Positions 44,165 to 54,924 of a stretch of DNA of 64,000 nucleotides are shown here, in pieces. The notes beneath the pieces were generated by a model, which saw only the letters and a program-made list of their open reading frames with translations, had not been told where the DNA came from and did not search any database. A program made the translations under genes and the position numbers. Numbering within the stretch: position 1 is the stretch's first letter; each line of letters begins with the position of its first letter. This DNA comes from Bathynomus jamesi. Its lineage: Eukaryota > Arthropoda > Malacostraca > Isopoda > Cirolanidae. The stretch spans positions 224,001 to 288,000 of the forward strand of contig JAJOZX010005797.1 of the NCBI GenBank assembly GCA_023014485.1. Reading direction: 5' to 3'.

Positions 44165-44345
44165 AAAGGTCGGCGCTACGCGTCGATTTTGCTAGATCTG
44201 CGGTGCTTCGGCTGAATTGTGGGCCTACGGCGTATTTTATTTTGAACATCAGTAGCCCTTTATCTGGATATCATTCCTATTCCTCTCACCTTGGGCCTCA
44301 GTAATTGGGGTGCCTGCGGCCTTCCAGTTACTGGCAAACCAATTA
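44165..44345. other. unassigned GC-patterned sequence
   Basis: Short self-complementary GC words (GGCGCTACGCGTCG, GGTGCTTCGGCTG, CCTACGGCGTA, TGCCTGCGGCC) alternate with AT. No coding or known element recognised. Confidence 0.35.
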
Positions 44346-44352
44346 TTCATTC

Positions 44353-44472
44353 AATAAAACTACAGAAAAGAACGCAGCCATGAAAATCTAAAGCTTCACA
44401 AATCTTAATACAATGAGCTCGGATTTGAAGCCTAAGATTTTCATGACTGCGTTCATTTCTATAGTTTTATTG
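44353..44472. repeat. 120-bp inverted repeat (MITE-like)
   Basis: TCAATAAAACTACAGAAA, then CGCAGCCATGAAAATCT, pair with AGATTTTCATGACTGCGTTC, then ATAGTTTTATTGA; the loop is about 35 bp. Confidence 0.8.
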
Positions 44473-44509
44473 ACCAAATAACTGAACCGACAGTAATCTG
44501 GGGCCCTGC

Positions 44510-44760
44510 GGCACGCCAAATCATAGTTTTCATTGTTTCGAGTGCATCAATAATATTGTTATAGTGTTCCATTAGTTGTGATAAGCATGATCTTCCTGAC
44601 CGGAATCGATGTTGGTTATCATTTTTTTTTCTGAGTTTCCCCATTAACCCCACCCCCTCCCCCATTACCCCACCCCTCTCCCCCAATACCCCCTCCCCAA
44701 CCCCTCTCCCCCATTTACCCCCACCCTTCCCCCATTACCCCCAAGGGGGGAAGGGGGCTG
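44510..44760 (-). mobile_element. LINE scrap and C-rich repeats
   Basis: Minus strand 44,608-44,510 reads HRFRSGRSCLSQLMEHYNNI, matching the RT of the LINE at 40,320. Next to it a (CCCCATTACCCC)-like C-rich tract runs to 44,760. Confidence 0.75.
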
Positions 44761-45049
44761 GCACCTTGCAAAGGATTTACTTTAATTTTCTTTGGTTACA
44801 TATATATATATCGCATCTATTTTTCTGAGTTTCCCCATTAACCCCACCCCCTCCTCCATTTTGTGCCAAAATTATGATTAAAAATGAAGAAATGGGAAGA
44901 ACTGTACCCCTAAAAGGGGGGGGGGCAGGACTTATGTTCGGGAATTTTTTTTTAGCATGGGCACTGCAAAATAAAAAGATGCATCGAATGGTGAAAACCG
45001 CATTGTTCTACACCAATTGTAGCGACCTGTAGGTGTGCGCAAAAAAACT

Positions 45050-45060
45050 GTTTATATATA

Positions 45061-45145
<85 letters not shown>
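45050..45145. repeat. (TA)n microsatellite, left of palindrome
   Basis: About 90 bases of TA. Confidence 0.95.
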
Positions 45146-45146
<1 letters not shown>

Positions 45147-45169
45147 TCAGAATGGTTCCCTGAGAACAT

Positions 45170-45536
45170 TATATGTTAAACACAGACCATGCATGGAACA
45201 AGGAACTCTTCTGGGAAAATTAAATCCACTATAGTCCGAATAAGTAATGGTAAATGACAAATACCATAGTTTTTTTCCTTTTTCATGATTTTAGCCCGAC
45301 GTGGGCAACGGGTCTCTCGCAAAGAGATCCCATAAATATAGCTTCCCTCACCAGATAGCTGGTGAGGGAAGCTATATTTATGGGATCTCTTTGCGAGAGA
45401 CCCGTTGCCCACGTCGGGCTAAAATCATGAAAAAGGAAAAAAAACTATGGTATTTGTCATTTACCATTACTTATTCGGACTATAGTGGATTTAATTTTCC
45501 CAGAAGAGTTCCTTGTTCCATGCATGGTCTGTGTTT

Positions 45537-45543
<7 letters not shown>
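45170..45543. mobile_element. near-perfect palindrome (short form), flanked by (TA)n
   Basis: Arms of about 183 bp with a 4-base centre (CCTCACCAG-ATAG-CTGGTGAGG). Outer ends are ATATGTTAAACACAGACC-like. The same arms, longer and with a 60-base loop, occur at 54,208-54,905. No coding; both strands give the same mirror frame. Confidence 0.9.

Positions 45544-45620
<77 letters not shown>
45544..45620. repeat. (TA)n microsatellite, right of palindrome
   Basis: About 80 bases of TA. Confidence 0.95.
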
Positions 45621-45622
<2 letters not shown>

Positions 45623-45626
<4 letters not shown>

Positions 45627-45843
45627 GAACCAAATGTAGGTGGACAGTAAATGATAACGTTTATTTTGAGAATACATATTTAATTTTTTTGTATACTATA
45701 ATACAAAATAAAATTTAAATAAATTTAGTTATAATATTTAATATAATATAACACAAACACCATAATTATAATGAACACCATAGTTATAATATAATATAAC
45801 ACAAACCGTATTCAACCTACTGTCCACCTACTTTTGGTTCACC
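45623..45843. mobile_element. 221-bp MITE (GGGTGAACCAAATGTAGGTG ends)
   Basis: GGGTGAACCAAATGTAGGTG then GACAGTA at left; the reverse TACTGTCCACCTACTTTTGG then TTCACC at right. AT-rich centre, no coding. Confidence 0.9.
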
Positions 45844-45960
45844 GTTATATATACTATATAAGGCTTCATTTCTGAAATAGTATATTAGATGTGATCATTA
45901 TAAGCGCTTGAAAATATAATAATTATATTTTAGTTAAACTGCATACTGTATATGTAGGGC

Positions 45961-46213
45961 TAGGCCTGTTCAAAAATCAACTTTTTCTTATTTTCATAGG
46001 TTTTTGTACATTTTCCAATGCTTTTTGACCTGAAAAGCCGAAAATCACAACTATTTTACCTAGGATGTTGGGAAGCATTGCCGCATGGAGCTTTAAATTT
46101 TCTGCCTTGAAATCGGCCAAAGCGCCAATTCCGGGGTCCCTTGAATTATGTTTTGCACTTTAACTTTTGATCTAAACAAGATAGAGCAACAAATTAGGTA
46201 TCAAATGAAAGAG
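45961..46213 (+). repeat. left TIR of the 9-bp-TSD transposon
   Basis: Imperfect inverted copy of 49,098-49,351; similarity fades after CAAGATAGAGCAACAAA. Confidence 0.9.
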
Positions 46214-46226
46214 CATAAAATTAATA

Positions 46227-46302
<76 letters not shown>

Positions 46303-46345
46303 ATTATCTATCATTTTTCAGGAAACAACAGAAACTCAATCAGAA
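46214..46345. repeat. (AAT)n microsatellite upstream of transposase
   Basis: ATAATAATA runs between the TIR and the ATG. Confidence 0.9.
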
Positions 46346-46378
46346 TCTAGAAAACCATCTTCAAGTTACAACTTCACA

Positions 46379-48864
46379 ATGGCATTAAGCAAGGAGCTGA
46401 GGGAGCTCCGTGGGCGCACAGTTGATATCTCAGAACCTCCACGTACTGTCCACAGGCAGGTGTCAACTGGGCCATCTACCAGATCTCTCACTGAAACTTT
46501 CCTGGTTGGATACCCTTCAGCTTTTATCAGTGGTTCCCAGCTTCCCACCAACAGACAGGCGTTCCAGTATTTCCTTAATCTTCAGAATTTACCGGAAAAT
46601 GCAGGGAGGCCCATGGTTCAAGACCTTGCATATGAAACAGTTGAATCTATCATCCCATTCTGGCAGATGGCTAGGATCAAGACAATGACCAAGTACAACG
46701 CAATGAAGCTCTTCATGAAACTACATGAGAAACATCGTGCTCTGGTGAAAAGCAAAGGAAGAGCAAGTAACCCTGGAGGAAAAAGAGGAGCATTTGTGCT
46801 GGAATTAGACAGCCTGTTCGATATAGGAGCTCCAGATGCAATCCAGGAAATACAGAACAACAGACTGTTATCCAGAGAGAAGAAGATGAGGATATCAGGT
46901 TCTACGAAGACCAAAAGACTGAGAGGAAAGGTCATATGTCTGGTCATGACAAGATTTTTGAGACAAGATCCCTGCAGCAAGCAGCGAGGAATGAAAGACT
47001 GCAGCATAGACAAGAACAAGGTAAAACTAATTACTTTGAACGTCACAAAAAGTTTTAAGTTTTACTCCATTGCGATATTTAGCATGTACTTAACAATTAC
47101 TGTCTTAACATGTTGTACTATTTTACAGCTGCAGCAGAACAAGAGGCAGTTGTTCATGTGGATGACATTACCTGGGGTGACTCAACTGACAACGACGCTA
47201 ACACAGAGGACATGGATTACCATCAGCCTCGTCCTGGATGTTCTCACCATCAAGACACTGTGACTAGTGTGACTTTGACGTTTCCAAGGAAGGTCATGGA
47301 ATGTGATGTCATCTGCAATACAGCTGATCGTCTTGGTTTATCAGACAATCAAGTTACTGCCATGGTTTCTGCCACCTTGAAAGCTGGAGGGGCTGATCTG
47401 GATAACTTCGTCATCTCAACCTCAACAACACGTCGCAACAGAATGCTGTCCAGGTATAATATCAGCCAGAGTCACATGTCCAAGTTTTGTGAAAATCCCC
47501 CACAGTACGCTGCCTTACACTGGGATGGAAAGTTGCTCAAAGATGTCTTGGGCAGTGAACCTGGAAGTACCTCAGAGACTTTAGCTGTGCTAGTGCCTGG
47601 TCCACCTTCATACACTGAAGGAAAGTTATTGGGAGTACCTGTCATCGACAATTCTTCTGGCACAGCTCAGGCTGAGGCTTCAATGGATTTACTGGAGACA
47701 TGGGAACTTACGGATAATGTTACTGCCCTTGTTTTTGACACTACATCCAGTAACAGTGGAGTTCACAGAGGAGCTGCCAAACTGCTAGAGAAAATGCTGA
47801 ACAAAAAGGTGTTTTATCTGGCCTGTCGACATCACATCCTGGAAATCCTAGTAGGAGCAGTTTGGGAGAAGCTGTTTGGGAGGGTGAAGCGGCCAGATAA
47901 TCCCTGGTTTGAGCATCTGAAGAATGTTTGGACGGACTTGTCCAAGGAAAACCCAAAGATGCTGGCTATCAACAGCAAATGGCTGAAGGAAAAGAAGAAG
48001 AACAGTGAAGAAATACTCCAAGACATTCTAACAGCAGAAAGGCTTCCAAGAGCCGACTACAGGGAAATGGCTGAACTGACAGTCATTGTTCTTGGAGGAA
48101 CGCCTCCTCGAGGTATTCACTGGAGTCGACCAGGCGCTATTCATCAGGCCAGATGGATGGCCAGAAACCTGTACTCCATGAAAATGCTGATGTTTGCAGA
48201 TCAACTTGAGTACGACGAAGACACTGTATCAAAGCTGGAAAGACTCAACACCTTCCTTGCGCTGTTCTACACTCCTGTATGGATGATGTCAATGTCTGCT
48301 GCAGATGCTCCCGTGAATGATCTAAGTCTAATCCAGGACATGTTGAAGTACAAGAAAACTGACCCAGAGCTTGCTGATGCAGTACTTAATAAGATGGAAA
48401 ACCACAAATGGTACCTGACGCAGGAAGTCGTGCCATTTGCCCTGTTCAGCAGTAGATTGAGTGACACATTGAAGCACGACATTGCTGCCCAGTTACATGC
48501 CACTGAGAAGCCAGACAGCTTCAGAACAGGAAAGCCTCTATTCCAGAGAGTCACAGCTAAGACCACCCTGGTTGATCTCATTGGCCCAGAATCACATTTC
48601 CTGCTGGACACACTGAACATTGGATCCGAGTGGCTTCTGGAACCTGTCACGTCTTGGCCACAGAATGAGGACTACAGAAAAGCGTTGGACTATGTTAAGA
48701 ATCTGAAAGCGGTGAAAGACATTGCTGAACGTGGTGTCAAGATGATGAGCGACTTTGCAAATGTCATAACAACAGATGCCAAGCAAAGGGACTATCTCCT
48801 TCAAGCTGTGGAGTTCAACAGACGCCGCTTTGACAGCTTCAAGAAACAAACTCTCAACAACTGA
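46379..48864 (+). CDS. transposase-like protein of unassigned superfamily, two exons
   Basis: Exon 1 starts MALSKELRELRGRTVDISEP at 46,379. The exon 2 frame is open to TGA 48,864. An intron is predicted at 47,021-47,128 (donor GTAAAA, acceptor TATTTTACAG). Exon 2 needs the frame that, upstream of the donor, reads REEDEDIRFYEDQKTE; exon 1 enters that frame only after a one-base-type shift near 46,870, so the copy is probably frameshifted once (or mis-sequenced). Candidate DDE features: Asp in ALHWDGKLL (47,524), Asp in FDTTSSNSG (47,737), a CxxH box CRHH (47,824-47,835) and Glu in LTQEVV (48,424). About 790 residues. A diverged relative is at 57.0-59.6 kb. Superfamily not assigned; the CxxH box after the second Asp is shared by hAT, Mutator, P and Kolobok types. 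Confidence 0.75.
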
Positions 48865-49097
48865 CTGTGTAAATGTCATTATGAAATTAATCATCATGTA
48901 ATGCTTTCACTTCTTGATCGATTAGACTTGCGACAAAATGTTAATCTCAAATTTGTGTCATGAATAAGGCGCCTTGTCTGCCTTGAGTGTGAGAAAACGA
49001 ATTTTGTGATATTTCTGAAATCTTTGTATGTACCAATGTGCCATTTCTTGTTCCAAGACTATCATAATTGTATAAGTTAGAAAGAGGATTAAAAACA

Positions 49098-49351
49098 CTT
49101 TAATTTGGTGCCTATTTTGTTGCTCTATCTTGTTTAGATAAAAAGTTATAGTGCAAAACATGATTCAAGGGACCCCGGAACTGGTGCTTTTGGCCGATTT
49201 CAAGGCAGAAAACTTAAAGCTCCATGCGGCAATGCTTTCCAACAACCTAGGTCAAAATGGTTGTGATTTTCGGCCTTTTCAGGTCAAAAAGCATGAGAAA
49301 AAGTACAGAAACCTATGAAAATAACAAAAAGTTGATTTTTGAACAGGGCTA
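49098..49351 (-). repeat. right TIR of the 9-bp-TSD transposon
   Basis: Inverted copy of 45,961-46,213. Confidence 0.9.
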
Positions 49352-49360
49352 ATGTAGGGC

Positions 49361-50560
49361 CTACATGTAAGCATAATTTCATAATCTTTATTTATACTTA
49401 TAATTTGCATACACACATAATCATATATACGTACATTTCATTCCTTTACTTACATCAACATTTTATCGTTAGTTGTAGATGATCAGTATTTGAAGAGTTG
49501 ATTTCCAAAAGGCGATAAGTCCATAAAACCAGTTTCGAAGATATGGCACATTTTATATTTTTTTACCAGAGTTTGTCCTTAAAGAGGTTGTTGTTTTTTT
49601 ACATTAATGTTGCGAGTGAATGCCATTAAGCAAAAAGAGATGTCTGATTAAAATCTAGTACATATGATTAATTTGTAAATATGTTTTTTGTTTGTAATTG
49701 GTGGTGGACTTAGCACCTTTTGGAACACAATCAAAGACATGTTGACCAAAAGACTTCTGGCTTACACCGAAACAAACAAAAAACAGCCGTATAAAACCGG
49801 TATTATTTATTTCAATATCTCTACCAGTTCAATCAATCATATCAAATAATATCAAACCAAAATGTCATCCTGACGATGAGCCCCACACCACTGTTGAGCC
49901 CATGCCATGTCATGCGTGTGTTGAACTCAGCATGCATAGTGTTCACCACACATCTTCATTTATCTCTCACTGTAGATGTAGGTACGTACAATTATACTAA
50001 CATTGTAGTTTATGGAGGGCGCTGTTGGTGGATTTGTGGATTTAGACCGTTTTGGAAACAAAGTGAAATGGACTTTGCACCTTTTGGAAACAAAGCCAAA
50101 TGATTATGTCCGTTATGAAAGAGATATAATACCTTTGGAAACTAATCGATAACACACCTTGATGCACATGGGTAATTGAGCATGAACTGTTTTTAGTGGT
50201 ACAAACTCAACTTGACCAAAAATGGACTTACCACCTTTTGGAAATCGGCTCTTCATTGATAAATTAAACCCTTCCAACTTTATTCTATCTACTAACGGTT
50301 TCCTTAACTCGGCATTAGTCAGGTTCTCAAAAATCATATCATGGCTCAAGTGAGGTGTGAGAAACCCCAATGCAATTTCTTTTTATTTCAGAGCAATAAA
50401 TAAAAAGTCACTATCTTAATCAAATCATAACTGCAACACATGAAGATCACATATTTACCCTCCAAGATAAATAAATTTTAAACACACACACACACACAAA
50501 TTGCACGCCACCTATACACCTGGGATTTGTAACACACAACCTGAGTAATGCCGGGTTACA
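49361..50560. other. unannotated DNA with a recurring CACCTTTTGGAA motif
   Basis: GGACTTAGCACCTTTTGGAA (about 49,707), GGACTTTGCACCTTTTGGAA (about 50,070) and GGACTTACCACCTTTTGGAA (about 50,224) are spaced 150-360 bp apart. (CA)n at 50,483-50,498. No credible gene. Confidence 0.5.
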
Positions 50561-50561
50561 A

Positions 50562-52012
50562 ACAAACAAACAAACACTTTATTTCAGATTCAACAGGTAC
50601 AAACATTATACAAGAGGTCCATAGAAGATTAAGAGATAGTTGTCTGGAGCACTGACTAAGTAGGCCAGTGAATCACTGTGTATAATGAACATACAATTGC
50701 CGACGCCAATGCTTCCATTTTTCAGATTTATGAAATATATTGGAGACCAGTCCACTAACCATGGCTTCTATTATCTTATTAACTGACTCACCAAGCCTAG
50801 TAATAAATCTAAATACAAAATTGCGAATGACACTGGCACAGTTAGGCACCTTATTGATTACAAACAGCATACTGACACTAGACGGAGCACCATTTACAAA
50901 TCTTGGAGTGTTTAATAAACTCCTAAAATATTATTATATGCAACATATAATTTCCTCAAATTATACATCCTGTAGTTCCACCACAAATGAGCTGTATACA
51001 TTGGAGGACAAAAAGTTTTGAACAAAATCAAATTAACATCTAATGTACACATATGAAATTTCTAACTAAAGTATTTCCCTGCGCATATAATTGTCTACAT
51101 TGCCTTAGAATATCACAGTCATCTGAAAGACTATCCGTTAGTATGTGGCCAAGATACTTAGTATGGGTTACTTCTTACAGCACCCTACCATTCAATTGAA
51201 ATTCAGGAAATTTTATATACTTGTAGGCCTTGGTCCTCATAATCATAACATGACTTTTAGCAGGATTATATTTTATGTCGTTATCCTTCCCATACCTTTC
51301 ACACACCTTCAAAAGTGTGCTGAGCCCTTTTACAGATGGAGAAATAAGAACTAGATCATCTGCATACATTAGATGATTAATAATCATTGTACCAATATAG
51401 CAGCCTATTTTACAGGTGTTCAGCACAACAGATAGATTATCCATATAAACATTGAATAAGTAGGGGGATAGTATCCCTCCCTGTCTGACACCATTGGTCA
51501 CAGAGAATGGCTCTGAATTATCCCCACCCCGTCTTACAGTCATTGTCTGGTGATTATACCAGAATATTAATATACGGGCGAAGTAACCAGGTACATTTCG
51601 ATTTACAAGTGTCATGAATAATTTGTCATGATTAACACGATCAAATGCTTTAGAGGCATCCAGGAAACACAAAAATACATTAGCATCTAGAGTTTGGTAT
51701 TTACAGACCATTTCCTTCAAGGCATACATACGTCACACACATATCAGTACTGTTTCTTTATGAAACCAAATTGGTTATCACTAGTATACAGGTAACATTC
51801 AAGTCTATTAATGAGTATATATTCAAACACCTTAGACATAATACTGGCCAAGGCTATTGGCCTATAATTATCTTTACTGTTGATTTTACCCTTTTTATCT
51901 TTCAGTACTGGCACCAAAACAACGGATAACATTGTATCCAGCAAAACACCATGTATGAGTAAACCTGTAAAGAACGAAGCTAACAGAGGCACTAATCCGC
52001 TAACCAATCGTC
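50562..52012 (-). mobile_element. 5'-truncated LINE with TTTG tail
   Basis: Same family as 10,622-11,378, inverted. The tail (CAAA)n is at 50,562-50,575 on this strand. 5' truncation near 52,012, then a T-run. Confidence 0.9.
50673..52007 (-). pseudogene. LINE reverse transcriptase, broken
   Basis: Order on the minus strand: VLVPVLKDKKGKINSKDNYR and PIALASIMSKVFEY (52,007-51,744), a short gap, then FLCFLDASKAFDRVNHDKLF (motif A), GVRQGGILSPYLFNVY (motif B) and MYADDLVLISPS (motif C YADD) at 51,729-51,175. A C-terminal part follows at 50,870-50,673 in other frames. Frameshifts at about 51,740 and 51,170. The endonuclease is absent. Non-LTR RT is certain; the clade is uncertain. Confidence 0.9.
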
Positions 52013-52156
52013 AAGGTTAAATTGTAAATTTTTTTTTTTTTACTGTAGTCAGAAATAACATAAAATACAGTAAACCCTCGTCTAACGGGGGGATTAGGTT
52101 CCTCTAGAACGGCGCGTTAGGTAAATCCGCATTGGACAAACTTAATACCTTATGGG

Positions 52157-53449
52157 CAGTGGCGTACTAAGGGGGGTGCGAGGGAGGCGGTCCGCCCCGG
52201 ATGACAGCCAGGAGGGAGTGCCATCGGGAGAGTTGAAATACCAGTACAAGTTTTCAAACCAAATGAAAAATTCGCCAAAGTAAAAAAAAAAATTAAAAAT
52301 GTTCAAACTATTACAACAGCTTAATGTTAATTTCCACTATAAAATAAATTTTTATTTTTATTGGCAATACAAAATTTACAAACGAAAAATTAAATATTTG
52401 ATAAAAAATTACATCGAAAGGCGAACGTTTGTGAAGCTCCAAGCTCTAAAACTGTTTCTTGAAGATCAGCGCAATGAAATTGTGGAGAGAGCCATTCATT
52501 ATGCAACTACAAAGTGTGAGGAACTGGACATTTCTATGGAGAGAAGAGGGAGAGTAAAGCTCCGAAAAAAGGATGCTAGGAGAGATGGCAAAGGATGCTG
52601 GTTTCACATTGCCAGAGGAAGTAAAAAGGGCTATGTTTGAATGTCTAGATCGCTTTCATCAAGAATTGGAGATTCGTTCTGAAGCAATGGATCAAATTCT
52701 GTCAATCTTCGCTGTTATTCAGCCAAACACTTTGGTTGTTGTAACAGAAGAAGAACTTCGGAAGTATATTCCAAATTTGACTCAGATTTTCGATGAATTC
52801 TCTGATGAAGATAGTGTGGAAATTGAATGACTTCGGAGGCATTTGAAGCTGCCAGAATCAGCGTTGAAGAGGCAAAGAAATGGACAGCATTGCAGTTTCT
52901 GGAGTTTATTGTGAAATGGGATTTTTGTGAATCTTTGCCAACTTGTCACTGTGTTTGAGATTCTTTTTGACTGTCTGTGTGTCTATTGCTTCATGTGAAA
53001 GAAGTTTTTCCAAATTGAAATTGATAAAAAATTTCTTTCGCTCGACCATGAGTCAGACAAGATTGACAAATCTGGCTTTACTTTCAATTGAACATGAATA
53101 TGCAAAGAAGGTGAATTTTGATAAGGTCATTGATCAATTTGCAGAAATTAAGGCTCGAAAGCAGAGACTGTGAATCCTCTCTATTTACCTTTGAAGAATA
53201 GGCTGAGCGTTGAGACTGGATTTCCTGTGTTTTTTGTATAAAATAAAATGCAGTATTACCTGTTCACTGAATTTTTAATGTCCTGCATTTTTCTTATTTC
53301 CAATTTGCTTATGACAGTACTGTACTGTTTAAAAATCTACTTGCAAACATAATATATTTTTCTGTGTGTTTAAATTTTTAAATTATTTATGGGGGGGGGG
53401 GCAAAGGAAGGATCCGTCCCGGGTGCCAAATACTGTAGGTACGCCCCTG
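52157..53449 (+). mobile_element. hAT element inside Tigger, exact 8-bp TSD
   Basis: Ends CAGTGGCGTACTAAGG and, reversed, CAGGGGCGTACCTACAG. The duplication CTTATGGG is at 52,149-52,156 and 53,450-53,457. 1,293 bp, internally deleted. It is younger than the Tigger insertion. Confidence 0.95.
52573..53173 (+). pseudogene. hAT transposase remnant
   Basis: A first part, 52,573-52,830, reads FTLPEEVKRAMFECLDRFHQ and ends IFDEFSDEDSVEIE. A second part, 52,943-53,173, is the hAT C-terminal dimerisation region: FFLTVCVSIASCERSFSKLK, NFFRSTMSQTRLTNLALLSI. The BED finger and most of the catalytic core are missing between and before them. Dead copy. Confidence 0.88.
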
Positions 53450-53631
53450 CTTATGGGATAAATGGGGATACGTGAACGCGGCCGCTTAGAGTCTCCCATT
53501 AATACTTAGATACGTAGATTTTTTACTCACACATAGGCCTAAATGAATTTCCCTACCTATATTGTATATGAAATAAGAACATAATAAAATCATAAACATA
53601 GTGATATTTACATATGATAAATAAAAATATA

Positions 53632-53838
53632 TTAAATGAAAACAGCACGAATCTTTTCTTCACTCTTTCGGATGGTACGTATGGTAGACTCATTCACGTG
53701 ATACTCGCGGCCAAATGATGTTATGCTCATATCACCACGCGACTTATCTAGAATCTTTATTTTTTCGGCTAATGTAATAACCTTACGACTTTTCTTCTCT
53801 TCACTATCACTTGCAGATGCTTTGCGTTTTGGTGCCAT
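53632..53838 (-). pseudogene. Tigger transposase N-terminal HTH (CENP-B type)
   Basis: Starts MAPKRKASASDSEEKKSRKV (ATG 53,838), then LAEKIKILDKSRGDMS and GREYHVNESTIRTIRKSEEK, the psq/CENP-B N-terminal HTH of Tigger transposases. It ends at an early stop; the DDE domain is lost. Related vertebrate host proteins (CENPB, TIGD) arose from such genes, but nothing suggests domestication here. Confidence 0.88.
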
Positions 53839-53900
53839 ACTGATGTCTAAGGATAATAGCATAACAACGGCAAAATACGACAAAAACAATCCAACACAAC

Positions 53901-54180
53901 TTCACTGAACTTAACGCGTTAGCGGAACTGAGACAAAGGGTGATGCGAGGGGTGACGCGAGAGGGAGGGAGATGCGGGAGTGTTGGAGAGTGTAGGAGAA
54001 AACACTAGAGCGAGCATTGGCACGCGTACATACTACTGTATTAGAGTGTGTTTGGCGGACCGTGTATAATCCTAGAGCTTCGTCCATTTTATGACGTGTC
54101 TATGATGTCACTATCTTTCAACCAATCCGGAATACAGAGGGATGGACGGACAGGACTCCCTTTTTATAGTATATATATAT
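53901..54180. other. unannotated DNA
   Basis: GA-rich, possibly the Tigger 5' flank; no end motif found. A short (TA)n precedes the palindrome. Confidence 0.4.
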
Positions 54181-54207
54181 ATATATACACAAACTCAGAA
54201 TGGTCTC

Positions 54208-54905
54208 CTGAGAAACTTATATGTTAAACACAGACCGTGCATGGAACAAGGAACTTTTCTGGGAAAATTAAATCCACTATAGTCCGAATAAGTAATGGTA
54301 AATGACAAATACCATAGTTTTTCTTTTCCATGATGCAAGCCCGACGTGGGCAACGGGTTTCTCGCAAAGAGGTCCCATAAATATAGCTTCCCTCACCAGC
54401 TATCTGCAAAGCAGACAGGATCCAGCTTTGGGACATGGATCTAGGGTTTAAAGCCCTAGTCCCACTACATTCAGAACCTCTATATAAGTAAAAGACTCGT
54501 TGCATTCACGTCGGATTGAATAAATCAAAGAAATGTCCCGGTTGAGGTTTAAGTTTTGTTTTTTTTTGGCTAAAAATACAATAGTTACCCTTTTTCTTTG
54601 ATTTATTCAATCCGACGTGAATGCAACGAGTCTTTTACTTATATAGAGGTTCTGAATGTAGTGGGACTAGGCTTGCTTTAAACCCTAGATCCATGTCCCA
54701 AAGCTGGATTCTGTCTGCTTTGCAGATAGCTGGTGAGGGAAGCTATATTTATGGGACCTCTTTGCGAGAGACCTGTTGCCCACGTCGGGCTTGCATCATG
54801 AAAAAGAAAAACTATGGTATTTCTCATTTACCATTACTTATTCGGACTATAGTGGATTTAATTTTCCCAGAAGAGTTCCTTGTTCCATGCACGGTCTGTG
54901 TTTAA
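54208..54905. mobile_element. large palindrome (long form), flanked by (TA)n
   Basis: Arms of about 325 bp (54,208-54,533 and 54,596-54,905) with a ~60-base loop. The outer 180 bp of each arm match the short palindrome at 45,170-45,543. The inner parts carry CAAAGCAGACAGGATCCAGC, GGACATGGATCTAGGG and ATTCACGTCGGATTGAAT. The arms differ from each other by a few substitutions and indels. Confidence 0.9.
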
Positions 54906-54924
54906 CATATATATATATATATAT

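Larger units (their letters stand above)
45961..49351 (+). mobile_element. complete DNA transposon with ~250-bp TIRs and 9-bp TSD
   Basis: The ends are TAGGCCTGTTCAAAAATC and, reversed, TAGCCCTGTTCAAAAATC. An exact 9-bp duplication ATGTAGGGC flanks the element (45,952-45,960 and 49,352-49,360). TIRs (about 45,961-46,213 and 49,098-49,351) stay similar throughout, with shared blocks such as AAGCATTGCCGCATGGAGCT and GGGGTCCCTTGAAT-like. 3,391 bp with one large gene. A 9-bp TSD and long TIRs recall Mutator-like elements, but the protein was not recognised as a MULE. Confidence 0.93.
52068..53900 (-). mobile_element. Tigger/pogo remnant split by a hAT element
   Basis: The end CAGTAAACCCTCGTCTAACG at 52,068 is next to TA. 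Sequence 52,068-52,148 plus 53,450-53,620 matches the uninterrupted piece at 31,069-31,330. It carries the transposase N-terminus on the minus strand at 53,838-53,632; the right end was not located. Confidence 0.75.

Noticed and set aside
45176..45639. Mirror-image frames of 78 and 112 codons sharing the same peptide
   Set aside because: Produced by the palindrome and the (TA)n tail; the same frame occurs on both strands and in the second palindrome.
53632..53838. Host CENP-B or TIGD gene
   Set aside because: Only the N-terminal HTH remains, next to Tigger TIR sequence, and a stop follows.
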